A stretch of 64,000 nt of DNA, from the NCBI RefSeq assembly GCF_040371085.1, contig NZ_JAMBMT010000006.1, forward strand, positions 1-64,000. Reading direction: 5' to 3'. The notes beneath the pieces are model-generated. The model did not search any database. It had not been told where the DNA came from and saw only the letters and a list, made by a program, of their open reading frames with translations. Of the stretch, positions 1 to 10,900 are shown piece after piece (position 1 is the stretch's first letter; each line of letters opens with the position of its first letter). The translations under genes were made by a program, and so were the position numbers. Source of the DNA: Psychrobacter sp. AH5. GTDB lineage: Bacteria > Pseudomonadota > Gammaproteobacteria > Pseudomonadales > Moraxellaceae.

Positions 1-418
1 TGGTCACGTGCGATTGCTGTTTGCTGATGATAACAACCTCGGCGAATGCTACCTGGGGGTCACGACAAAGATTTATTTGTCTTAGCGTTTGTCATGGCCA
101 CAGCTTTTGCCCGAATTTAGAAAGTCCTGATCAGCTCAAATGCAACGATAAAACTAACGCGACTTTTATTTTCAGGTTATAAAAATGGGGCCTTCCCAAA
201 CTAATGGATAAGCAAATTGCCAAAAATGGTTATTTGCCAGGACCTATGCAGTACTTGAAGAAAGTTAGAAATTTGGGCGTCACGTAGCAATAAGCACTTC
301 CTCAGGTCAGATCCTGCATCAAGACAAAAGCTGATATCAGGTGATGGGCCATTTCGGCTAATTCTTGGTAATATGAGTGCTAAGCTTTGTTGAAAGTGCG
401 GGGGCTATCTTTTCAATA
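1..418 (+). pseudogene. Decayed 3' part of a convergent gene, function unknown
   Basis: I infer a coding relic from protein-like stretches shared with the inverted copy (complement of about 53,000-53,415). No single frame is open throughout. Stacking the two copies gives fragments such as LEDLGVTISISLPQVR and, just before the terminator, AKALLKECGARRF followed by a stop near 418. The frame changes several times. The 5' end lies outside the window. It converges on the minus-strand small gene, with the hairpin at 432-456 between them. I do not recognise a family. It could also be chance protein-likeness in noisy DNA. Confidence 0.25.
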
Positions 419-424
419 AGGTAT

Positions 425-457
425 AGCATAAAAAACGGACATTAAATATCCGTTTTG
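425..457 (-). terminator. Intrinsic terminator hairpin between convergent gene relics
   Basis: An 8-bp perfect stem, AAAACGGA (432-439) with TCCGTTTT (449-456), closes a 9-base loop. Read on the minus strand the stem runs into a six-T tract, the classic Rho-independent layout. On the plus strand the T tract is only four bases. Its position between two convergent gene relics suits a shared terminator. The inverted alpha copy keeps a related hairpin at 52,947-52,980. The direct copy near 45,520-45,550 has lost it. Confidence 0.6.
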
Positions 458-529
458 GGATTTATAATGAGCTATATAGGTTTTCACTTTTTTTTTGTTT
501 TCTATACAGATAATCTGAACAAGTTAAAG

Positions 530-1035
530 CGGCTCAATATTGTCTGTGTTACAACAGGCACTCTACCAATCATACCTATCAATTTATTTCTAATACCCGA
601 CTATTGTCACAGTAGTCGACTGGTAATCAATTATCTTGTGATAGGCCCAAGTCACCGTGGTAACATCTTTACGCAGTATGTGATAAAAATAGCGGTTAGA
701 CCGCAGCACATTTGTTGTGGATGTCTAAAATTCACCTCTTGCCAAAGTCAACGCCTGTACTATTTTGCTGGCTTTTTTTGACTTGCACTTATTATCTGTT
801 CAAAACTGCACTGTCTTCGATAGTATTGTATCAGCATTATATAACAGGCTCTAATTTCCTCAGTTAAATTCCTCAACTCTATAGTTTGTACTTTATTACT
901 ATTTTAATAGATTATAAAATATAGTCGCTGGCTCTTCTGACCGTCTGATAACCTTATAATTCCCATACAACCGGCTGCTCTCATCATTTTAAAAAAAGAA
1001 TATAAAGCCCCTCCCCCACCCCCCCCCCCGTTAAA
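530..1035 (-). pseudogene. Decayed small gene downstream of the ATPase relic
   Basis: This is the minus-strand counterpart of the region at 52,398-52,870 and lies directly downstream of the ATPase relic. Fragments such as SFEQIISASQKKPAK can be read on the minus strand at about 790-840. The inverted copy reads MLVFAQILSASPKKATK at the matching place, so the coding-like signal is shared although both are frameshifted. The expected product would be about 150 aa. I do not recognise the family. A C-rich tract (1,008-1,029) interrupts its 5' end in this copy only. The open frame on the other strand at 455-781 is probably a shadow. Confidence 0.3.
1008..1029. repeat. C-rich homopolymer tract
   Basis: A 22-base tract consists of C except for one T and one A, ending in eleven Cs. 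It is absent from both other alpha copies at the matching position (near 46,090-46,110 and 52,410-52,430), so it is private to this copy. On the minus strand it is a G run, the same kind of run that dominates the G/T blocks elsewhere in the window. Confidence 0.75.
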
Positions 1036-2330
1036 AAATCACAACTATTCTCCATCCGCTATGCGCATCAGCTGTTTTAATGTTCTAAGTTCGATTCTGT
1101 CCACTCACTGTAAATAACTCGAATCATTAGGTTCTCGAAGTCTCTAAGGCATTTTTGTTCGAGCCGCTCCAATAGGAGAAGCTTCCTTCTTCCCATTGCT
1201 AAGAATGTACTTCTCTGATAATAATAGGTTGTAGCTAAGCAAACTTACCTTTTGCTCGTGAGGTGCTATTCTCAAACGCTTTGAAGCATACGCTACTTGA
1301 TTTATGTGACTATACCGTAAACACCGTTTTTGGCAGCCTTCTAAACATTACTAAAATAGCCTGCCTTTCAGGTGTAAGTTAATTCGCTCGTGCAATATCA
1401 CAATTGAGCCTTTATTAATGATGTTCTTGCTAGCACTGGATAATAAAGACCATGATTGCGGTCAGACCTTGTTCTAGCTGTGGAAGGATTTGAACGGTTC
1501 TTTTCGAATAGTAATAGAATCACTATTTGCGGCTTTTTAAAAGTACATTGTATCTCTTTTCTAGCTCAGCTGCAATTGGTGTTAAAAGTCTGCGAGACTC
1601 ATCCTTTATTAGCAATGTAGATTCACTTTAGTCGAGGAAGTGTTTGAGGATTATACGGGATTAGGCAGTGGAAAGAATATATAATTTAGAAAAACATTTT
1701 TTTATACATGTATGTTTGTAGCGATAGGTATTCGTTATTTAGGACATTGAAACATTGTCTATTTGTGATTAACATTGGTATTTATTTGTTTTATCAGCTT
1801 TTCTCGTGAAAAGAAGCATTCACAAGTTATCTTTTTGAAATATTAATCTTAAATTATATTTTTTATTTTAAAAATTCTTCTTTGTTTTCTTTTTTCACTA
1901 ACGATGACTTTATTTCTGTACCTTGAAAGGTTCTTTTTCAACTCCTTTCATATTATCTTATATAATTTTTATATAGTAGTGTTTATGGCTCTTCTACCTT
2001 TGTACATATCTTGATATTAGATAAGATTTCTAGTAGTATATTTAGTCAGTATATATTTTCTATCTTATTATTTTGTCTTTACCTAGCTCTTTCTAAGATT
2101 ACATCTGTCCTGAAAAAGCTTCTTTTAAAGGTTTTTTTAGAATTTTTTGTACTCTCAATGTTTCTGTAAGATAGTATTCAGAACGTGTATTTATGTGTTA
2201 CTCTTATTGTACAGGCTGTAATTCCTCTACAATTCTGACAGATTGCTTATTACATCTTCTTACGTACATTAAACCCTCTAACCGTTTAAATCGTTAATTC
2301 TAGATTTATTATTTTTTATTTAGTTTTGTA
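1036..2330 (-). pseudogene. Decayed P-loop ATPase (OLD/RecF-like AAA), alpha copy 1
   Basis: Minus-strand counterpart of the better preserved relic at 51,130-52,397. The complement of about 1,353-1,379 reads LTPERQAIL, matching the segment after Walker B in AAA_15/AAA_21 ATPases (usual form ELNLHPERQ). A 21-base stretch there is identical to the inverted copy. Upstream, the complement of 1,405-1,429 shares 25 identical bases with it. Near the gene start (complement of about 2,170-2,310) the stacked copies suggest a line like GFNVLVGRNNSGKS, the usual Walker A context, but no single copy shows an intact GxxxxGKS. Stops and frameshifts occur about every 50-150 bases. Intact members are about 350-450 aa, which fits the span. 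Family assignment is an inference from the three copies together. Confidence 0.45.
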
Positions 2331-5300
2331 TTTTTTATTCTCACAGGTTTATATATACATCGTAATAGTTTTTACATCAGGTATTGAATACAAAAACTTA
2401 GTCACTAGCATTCACTGGTCACATCCCCTCACATGATAGAATATTAAAAAGGCGTTGATAGTAATTCAAACTTTCATATTACGAAGGTAGGGGCATTGGG
2501 TTTTCATAAGTCATCGGACTTCCTAAATTGGTTAAGATAAAAATTGAAAAATATATAAGTTAGGATGTGTGTCAGTATTTTTTTATTATCTGATACCTAT
2601 TCTACCTTCGTTAGTATTATTATCAGTATACATACTCACCCATAATAGATATCACACAACTCTCCATCAACGAATAACTTGATCAACGTGCACTTCATCG
2701 GCGAATTTACTCTTTCAATAATCGATGGAAGGGATTATACGCTATAAGTAACCAGGTAGATTACTCTAAGAGATAGTGAAGACTTGGGCTTGTTTAGATC
2801 ATAAAAAACTCTAGGTTTGCTTTTCAGCAAAATACTTAAACCACTTATAAAATTTTTAGATACACAGAGGGATAGGTTGCTTCTGAATGTTTAGCCCTTG
2901 ACTGTTAAAGTAGGGTATCTGCTGTCTTAGCTTGAGGATGATAATAGAGGGCTTAAATCACGTCATCAGTGATGCTTATTCGGGCTTCGGCTTCCATGCG
3001 CGCTAGCGCTGAACCAATACGTGTTGGAGCATATTGTCAATCGGCATTCATGCGCTGGAGCAGCTTCTATGCAAAACACCTATAGAGACGTATTAAACCC
3101 GTAAGCAAGTCACCGGCTGAAATATTATGTAGTGATGCTAAAGCAAAGTATGGTTTTGTGATCCAGTTCAGTGCGAGTCCGAATAATTAATATTCGGATG
3201 GGCATACATTGTAATTTTCCCGATTAGCACGTATCTCATTGCGCTTGGCAGCCATCTGCTAAACCGAAAATTTCCTCATCAGTCAGACTCGTTAAAAGAT
3301 GGGAGGATAGATACAGAATATACGCGCCATAAGCCTGCAGTGAGAGGCATGTTCTCTTATAACTCTATTTACACATCGCTTATTGTTTATTTACAGAATA
3401 AAGGATGAGGGTACGATGATGATGGGCAAATAACGCCATATGCTGTACTTTCACGAAATGCACTTCGCTATACCAATTTATTCTGAGTGTGAGGTGTAGT
3501 TAGCGTCTTTTAGCGTACGGTCGTCACGAAAGCAACATCATATCATGTTAAATTTATAGAAATAAGGATTCGGCAGCCATTGGTCCATATGCGATATTTT
3601 TCGAGCTCTATAATGACCATCTTTTTGACGATGTGAAGGAACCGGTACCAAAGACATCAGAGTAAGGGAGGATTAAATACAGGGTTTAATTAATCGCCAT
3701 GCTGAGTTGTGGATGTGAGTGGAAGTTAGATTATACATTATAATTGCAATGATATCAGATATGTATGGACAAAAACACTCTGTAGACCGCCTCAAATCGT
3801 GCTGATTAACGGCCGAGCCTAGCATTGTCTGGCATTTCGCTTTTTTTGAGATCGGACCCATAGTAGACAATTATATTAGTGTTTACAGTGGAGGGTAATT
3901 TCTGAACGAACTTTGTGTTTTCTCACAGAAGGAAAGTGGGGCGGTTGAGGGTATGTGGTTGGGAGTATATGGAGATTTATTGATTTCTTGGGTTTATGGT
4001 GTATTAGAGTATATAATAATACGACCGATATTAATGAGCGTGAGTTATGGTGCTGTTTTGTAGGTAGTTGGTTTGGAGCTGATATACGCCAGAAGCTACT
4101 AATCTTATAGGCCACTAATGGGCCCGGTGACTTATGCGGATAGTTTCCTGGAACTCGTTTTAAAGAGATTTCCTTGACAAGCAGATGAGGTACAATATTA
4201 TTATAAACAATATTGTAGAAGAGGCTAAACCGTGCCTTAAAGGGCGTACTATGATATCGGGATAATTATGTGTGTTTAAATTGGGGATTTAAGGTGACCT
4301 ATGGCGATTCACTTCATTTTTTTATTTAAGTCGCATTATTATCTGTTTAAAAAGTGACTTTTGTATGTTTGGTTTATATCGGATGGAGTAAATAATTACT
4401 ATGTCAGTTAAGTATTAGTATTTAATATTCTCAGCATGAATATTTAGGGTCGAATTGTGGATATAACTACTCACTTCTAATCAAATCATATTTTAAAGCT
4501 AAGAATGATTCCAAGAATGTTGTGACTTATATATTATTATGCGGAAATTGTTATAGCTGTTGGCGATGGTGTTGATTTGTAGAGTGTTTGTGGGGCGGAT
4601 GGCATATTAAAAAGGGTCACTCGTAGTTCTGTGAATTCAAAAATACTTCGGGCGTTCTAGTATTTACTTGCTTAGTTTGTTCAATTGATTATGATCTAAG
4701 AGAATTTATATTATTGAGATGAGAAAGTTCAGTTTTATCTTGTAGGTTGACTGTGGATGATTTTTATTTTTATAAACAAAAAATATATTACTGATTATGT
4801 ATTAAATAATCGAAACTAACCGCATTCTACGATTGCAAGTGTGTTATTAAACTTAGGTTTTTTTGTTTTATTAGTTGGTAATCGCGGTTCTAATGGGTAA
4901 TTTATAAGATAGATTTTACGTTATGAATTAAGGGTTTTAGGAGTACTTGGTTAAGTTGAGTAGGTAAGACTTTAGGTCTGTGTAATATTCTTTGTTATAT
5001 TCGATTACACTGTTGATCTTGGGAGAACAAATTAATGGAATAAAAAAGCGAAACGTTTAAATATTTTAAGTTTTCTATCACAATTTTGTTAGCGTTCGCT
5101 TACTCGAAATTATGATCTAAGTTGTACACTGGAAATGTAGGTAACCTATAGTACTTAAATTAATATCTAACAAAGGTAATCATTAGACAAACGGGGATGG
5201 AGCGTTATCAGCATGAGGTTGCGGTCACTTGAGAGAATTATACACAGATGTTTTTGGGATATGCCGTGCCATCGATAAAGCTAACAAAGCGGGGGCGCTT

Positions 5301-5480
5301 TATATCTGTGCATTTTTACTTAACGAGCATAGACGGCTACCTTTGATGGTAGTTTTCTGCTACTATAGTTTAAGCGAATCTGCTAGAGTAGTGATAGGAG
5401 AATATAATTTCCATTGAGTATAATGGGTGGCAGGCCGGCGCAGGACCATAGTTAAATTGCAAGTTGTTAGAAATAGGCAT
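2331..5480. other. Rest of alpha copy 1: no resolvable gene
   Basis: A degraded counterpart of the hairpin at 51,005-51,030 lies near 2,448-2,475, upstream of the ATPase relic. From about 2,500 to 3,660 the minus strand has coding-like scraps shared with alpha copy 2, for example a LTDEEI-type phrase near 3,260-3,290 and a CFRDD phrase in copy 2 (complement of about 48,670-48,700) matching 3,510-3,540. None is open over more than about 90 codons. From 4,250 the sequence becomes T-rich and matches 49,440-50,680. The 62-codon frame at 5,229-5,417 is not conserved as a frame in the copy. I can name no product. Confidence 0.5.
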
Positions 5481-7940
5481 TCAGTTCTTCGTTTATTTGT
5501 AATATGGCTAAAAAACTAGTGAAATTGTAGATCCTTTTTAATTACTTGGTTGACTAGAGTTTTAATGAGGTTTATATGGAAGATTGGCGGTTGTTTAAAG
5601 ATACAGATTGATTATCATCTCATCTTATACTATAGGAGTTAGGAATATGGTTGATAGAGAAACGACGGATCGAATCATAGGAATTTTTCGACCTCTTATA
5701 ATCGGGTTTACATACATAGTATCCTTGTCCTTGTAATCAGTGCGAATTTGACAGAGTGGGGTGGACAATACACTGACAAGTGTAGGGTGTCGGAGTGGCA
5801 TTGAGAATTAATACTGGCAATTTTATTGTGAGGCAGGCATGAAACTTACTTTGACTAATGGATTGTAATCTCAGTGACTCTTATTCGCTGGGACTGTTAG
5901 CAGGTATTATTGTTCAATCTGATATGACACTATCATTGAGAGAGAGTGGTGCTTATATATTATTGCCTTAACGGATTACTGGAGAAAACAAGCGTAAGCT
6001 TTTTATGATTCTGCATTGACCTATACTCTCGGTTAGTAGCCAAGGGTATCACAAATCTAGATTGCTTTAGAACTAGATCCTAATAACGTTTGGATAATGA
6101 TTTCCTTTTGTAAGAGTTTAAGTTAGTGTAATTGAGTTTAAGTCTTGTTCGCTGTGGTCATCTTTGAAGCTGAAGTGCATTAGAATATGACGAACGTTTT
6201 ATTTGTTGGTGAGAACTTAAATGATAACCGTTCGCGATTTGTTTTGCACATATGTTGTCGACATGTTTTATCTCAGAAACAAACAATCATAACACAAAGA
6301 AACGTGATAGATTTTTAAATAGTATTTGATTTCTGTCAATTTAATTTTAAGCTTCTTTCATCAATCATTCTGTAGAGAGCTGTGTTAAACTTGATGACAG
6401 TGAGTTTGATTGAATGTTGTAGTTAGATGTTGAAAAACGTGGTTATTCTATTTATATTATAAACCTAGGGTATTTTAAAATCGGACAACGTGTGATGTAG
6501 GGTCGGTGGTTGTGGGGGGTATTGGATGGTTTTGGGTGGTTTTTTTGGTTTTATTGTAGGAGGATTATGGTAGCGGTAGTTTTTATGTAGTGTTTTAATA
6601 GGATTTATTAAATCTCTGTCTTATAGTAAAAGATGAACTATAAGTCTTGCGAAAATTGTTTCAGGTAGATTGGATGATGTATGTAGATGTACAATTTGTT
6701 TAATGAATGTCCAATTACCTTAATTTTTTGAGATGATATAATATAGATATAGAAAAAGAATATCCTTGGTATATGTAATTTCACTTTAACTTCAATTCTT
6801 GAATTTTTCTATTGAGTTATGAGTGTTTGTGGATTTTATGAGAGTGATGGTTTTTTTAATTTTTTGTATACAGGAAGTTGTCTGGAGAGTTTATTGTTTT
6901 TCTTATGAAAAGTAGTTACTTTTTTCATTTAGAATTATTATTCTGTATTCTTTTTGGTTAGGGGAATATTGTGGTTGAAATGTTATAGTTTTATTGTTTG
7001 TATGAATTGGTATTCATTTATCATATATATAATTATAATTATGATAATTGGGATTGTGAAAATGTTTGGAGAGGGTTGAAGAGACATTTGTGAGTAGAAT
7101 TTGGTAGAGGAGGAATGAGGTTTGGATGTGATGGGTTATGTGGTTTAATTGTTATATTTAAAGAAATTGTGTAAAGAGCAATGTGCAAATTTTTTTTTGG
7201 TACGGATGGGTATAGAGATACGATATAGAATTATAAAATTTAAAGTTTTCTATTTAAATATCGAGACGATATTGTTTGTGAGCACGTTTGTTTATACGAG
7301 TTTTTAAAGTTAAGTATTGGCTTGATGTAGAAATATGTGATAGATATTTTAATAATTAATATTATGACACTAGTTAAATAGGTTTTATAATAAGTTACGG
7401 TAAAGTTTTTTAAATGCAAATAGGTTGAGAGCTTTTGTTGGTCAGTTGGGAGTGACAATTTTTTGGTATGATACTTTATTAAATGCGGCGGATGAATACC
7501 TGTTTGATGGAGGTGTTGAGATGGTTGTTTGCATATGTAGAGATGAGTGATTGGTTGTTGGAGTAAGAATGCGTTTAGCTAGATTTATTAAGATTGAGTT
7601 GGTGGATTTAATATGGTGAAGCAGTTTTTGAGTGAGGGGTATGAGGAGCAATGCGAAGTTTGTGGGTTAGGGTGAGATGAAAAGTTAGTATTTGTAATTT
7701 TGATCGATGTATGAGTTTTTGCGTTTTTTATATTGTTGGTGGGGGTATTGGGAGCGAGAACTGAGAGATAATATTTAGTAATTGATTAATATATAACGAG
7801 TTAGGAATTGTTTGATTTTATGATGTTATATTGGGGGAAATTTGAATAATTGCTGGAGTATAATTGTTGGAGTGTAGGAGGGTGGGATTGTGAGGTGTGG
7901 GGGGTGGATATTTAGAGTTATGGAATAGCTGTCTTGTTAC
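5481..7940. other. Transition zone with falling C content
   Basis: Composition drifts from four-base DNA to A/G/T DNA. C becomes sparse after about 6,500, occurs only in small clusters (near 6,465-6,690, 7,240-7,300 and 7,925-7,940), then disappears. There is no sharp boundary as at a prophage or transposon end. Short open frames here (such as the minus-strand ones at 7,240-7,651) show no family signature. I see no gene. Confidence 0.6.
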
Positions 7941-10900
7941 GGTTGGGAGCGTGTGGAGGGGAGAGGAAGTAATTGAAGTAGGTTAGGATGTAAATGGTTT
8001 GGAAGGGGTGAGTTTGGAATTAGAGTTGTTTTAAGAGTGGTAGATTTTGGAAGTGGTGAAAGGAAAGTTTGTGTGGGTGTATAAGAAGATGTTAGGTGAT
8101 ATTTTAATGGAGGGAGGGTGAGGTGAGTTTGGGGAGAAATTGAGTAGGTGGGTGTAGAGAAGTGTAGTGTTTTAGAGTGAGAATGTTGGATGTGGTTTGG
8201 GTAAAATTATAGGGGGGAAAATGTTGGAGTAAATAGGTAAGTGTAAGTTGATTAGATTAAGAAGTGTAGGGTGGTTGAAGGGGGGTGATATGATTGAGTT
8301 GTATGATGGTAAAGTAGTTTTGGTTGGGAGTGGTGAAGAGTGTGGATGTGAATTGGAGTGTGGGGGGGGTGGGGGTTGGGGGAAGGTGGTATAAGAGTGG
8401 GGTGTTTAGGGTTTTGTTTTGGATAAGTGAAAGTGTGGTGTAGGAGGAAAGGGGAGTGTGGTGAGTGGTTGATAGAATGTGGGGTGAGTGGGTTGGAAGA
8501 AGGTTGTTTATAGGTGTAGTTGGGTGGAGGGTGGGGTGGGAGTGGTGTGGTGGGGTGGAGTAGGTGGGGTTGTAGGTAGGTGGTTTTGTTGGTTATTGTT
8601 GTTTGGAGTTTAAGGAGAGTTTGTTGTAGAGGTAATTTGGTGTTTGAGTATGTTGTGTTATGTATATGGGTTTTAGTGTAGTGGTTTTGAGTGTGGTAGT
8701 GATAGAAGGGTTAGTGAGGATGGGTTTGGTATGTTGTAGGAGGTAGTTGGGGGGTGGATTGTAGTTTGGTAGTGAGGTTGGGGGGGGGTTGGGGTTAGTG
8801 TATGGTGTATGGTTGTTTTGTGTGAGTTTGGTGAGTGGGTGTAGAGTGTGGGTTGGTAGTTAGTTGGTTTTATTGATGTTTTATGGTTTTGGTAGGATGT
8901 TGGTTTTGTTATTGTTTGTAAGGTGTGAGTTGTAGTTGTTATGTTAGGTTGTATTTTTGAGTGTTTTAGAGGGTTTGTGAGGGGAGGTAGGGTTTTAATG
9001 GTGTTTTGTGTGGTTTTATTTTGTTGTTGGGGGTGTTGGTTGTAGTTTGTTAGTATTGTTGAGGTGAGTTGTTGAGGTGTGGGTATGTGGAGTGTGTTTT
9101 GTAAGTTTATAGTAGGTGTTTTGTGTGTTGTGTTGTGGTTTTGTGGGTTTTGGTTAGGATTGTGATTTTGTTGGTGGGGTGGTTTTGTGGATTTTTGAGT
9201 TGGGGGTTGTGTTTTTTGTGTTGGTTTGGTTGTGGGATTTTGTGTTAGAGGGGTTGAGGAGGGATAGTTGTTTTAGGGGTTTGTTGTTGTTTGTGATGAG
9301 GGGTGTGGGGGGGTTGAGAAGGGGTGGGTTTGGTGTTAAGGTGGTGAGTGTTATTTGTATTGGGTTTTTGTGGGGAGTTGGTTGGTGTTAGTTAAGGTAT
9401 GGGGGAAGTTTATAGGAAGAGTAAGTTTTGTTAGAGGTGGGAGTTAGGATTTTGGTTAGAAAGTAGGGTGTTATTGAGGGTGGTAGTTTTGATTGGGTAT
9501 TGGTTGGGTTTTGAAGATTTGTGGTAGGTTAAGGGGTGTTGTGGTTTGGATTTATGAGATTTTTGAAGTGGGATGGGGGTGGTAATTGAGGGGTGGGGGT
9601 ATTGATGATTTGATGGTTATTGAGATTTGGATGGGGGGTGGGTATAAGGTTGAGTTAGGTATAAAGTTGGGATGAGTGGGGTGAGTTGGAGGTGGTGTGA
9701 GGGGAATTTTTAGGGGGTAGGTGGGGATATTAGATATGTGAGTGTGATTTTAGGGGTTGGTGATAGATTTGATTTTGGGTTGGTGGTAGTGATTAGGTGG
9801 TGGGGATTAAGTGGGGGTATGGTGGTATTGGTGTGTGGTAGGTGAAAAGTGGGTATGAGAGTTTTTTAGAGTTGTAGGTATTTAAGTTTGGTGATGGGGT
9901 GGTAGGGTGGTATGGTGAGTAGGTGTTAATGGGTTTATAGTGGATGATGTAGTGGGGTTGGGGGGTAGGTGTAGAGTGTTTTGGTGTGTATGAGGGTTGG
10001 TTGGTGAGGGGGGGTTTGTTGGATTGTAATTGAATGGTAGGGGGTTGAGTGTTTTGTAGTTGTTTGTATTTGGTGTGTGGGTAGTGGGGTTAGGGTGTGT
10101 GGTTTAGGGTGGTGGGAGTTGATTGTAGTGATTTGTATGGGATTGGGGGATATGTGTGGTTGGATTGGAATTTTTTTAATGATTTGTGTTTGGAGGTTTG
10201 GGGATTGGTGGGAGGTTGGATTTTTATTTGGTGGGGAGTGAGAGTGGGGTTTAGGGTAGGGAAGGTTTGTGGGATAATAGGTAGGGTAGTGATTTGGGTT
10301 GGGGAGTTTGGAGTAGTAGGTAAATTTTTGTGTGTGGTGGTTGTTTGTTTGGGTGTGGTGGTGGGGTGTGGAAGGGGGGTTATAGGTATTGTGGTGAAGA
10401 GGGGTAGGGGATGTGGTGAGGTGTGTTTATTTTTTTTGGGTTTAGTGTGATGAGATGTGTTTTTGATTTTTAGGTAGTGGGTTGTGAAGGGGGGTGAGTG
10501 GTAAGGTGTTTTAGTGAGTAAATAGAGGGATTATTTAAGGTATAGATGGGGTAATTTGGATGGTAAGAGTTGGGAAATGATAAGGTTGATGAGGGAGGGA
10601 GGGTGGAGAGGTAAGTGGATTAGGTGGAGTTGAGGGTAGAAATTTGAGGAGTTAGGGAGATTTGGTAATGGATGTGGAAGGATTTGTTAATTGGGGGATG
10701 GGGAGGTGAATGTAGGGGGTTGATTAATGGGGTGTTAAAGGTTTGTTTGAGAGAGTGGGGTGAGAGATGGGGTAGTGATGTAGGGAGTTTGGTGAGGAGT
10801 TGTTTAGGAGAAATGTATTTGAGAGTTTATTTGTTTGAGGGGGAGGTAAAATAGTATTGGAAAGTGGGGTGAGGATGATTTAAATATGAGATAAAGGGTA

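Larger units (their letters stand above)
1..5480 (+). repeat. Alpha repeat, copy 1 (four-base, AT-rich)
   Basis: This block has ordinary four-base composition and looks bacterial or phage-like. It recurs in direct orientation at about 45,150-50,680 (offset about 45,100 rising to 45,200). Its first 2.75 kb recurs inverted at about 50,660-53,415 (paired positions sum to about 53,415-53,470). Anchors include the 25-base match between 1,405-1,429 and the complement of 52,031-52,055, and the shared tggcaggccg at about 5,430 and 50,664. Copies differ mostly by short indels. The block carries remnants of an ATPase gene and a small gene on the minus strand, and a convergent gene on the plus strand. 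Repeat status is well supported. The end near 5,480 is where the match to copy 2 stops. Confidence 0.8.

Noticed and set aside
10097..10450. 117-codon frame in beta copy 1 with a hydrophobic, membrane-like sequence
   Set aside because: The frame is broken by indels in beta copy 2 (about 38,540-38,880), and hydrophobicity follows from T- and G-rich codons. No family pattern.
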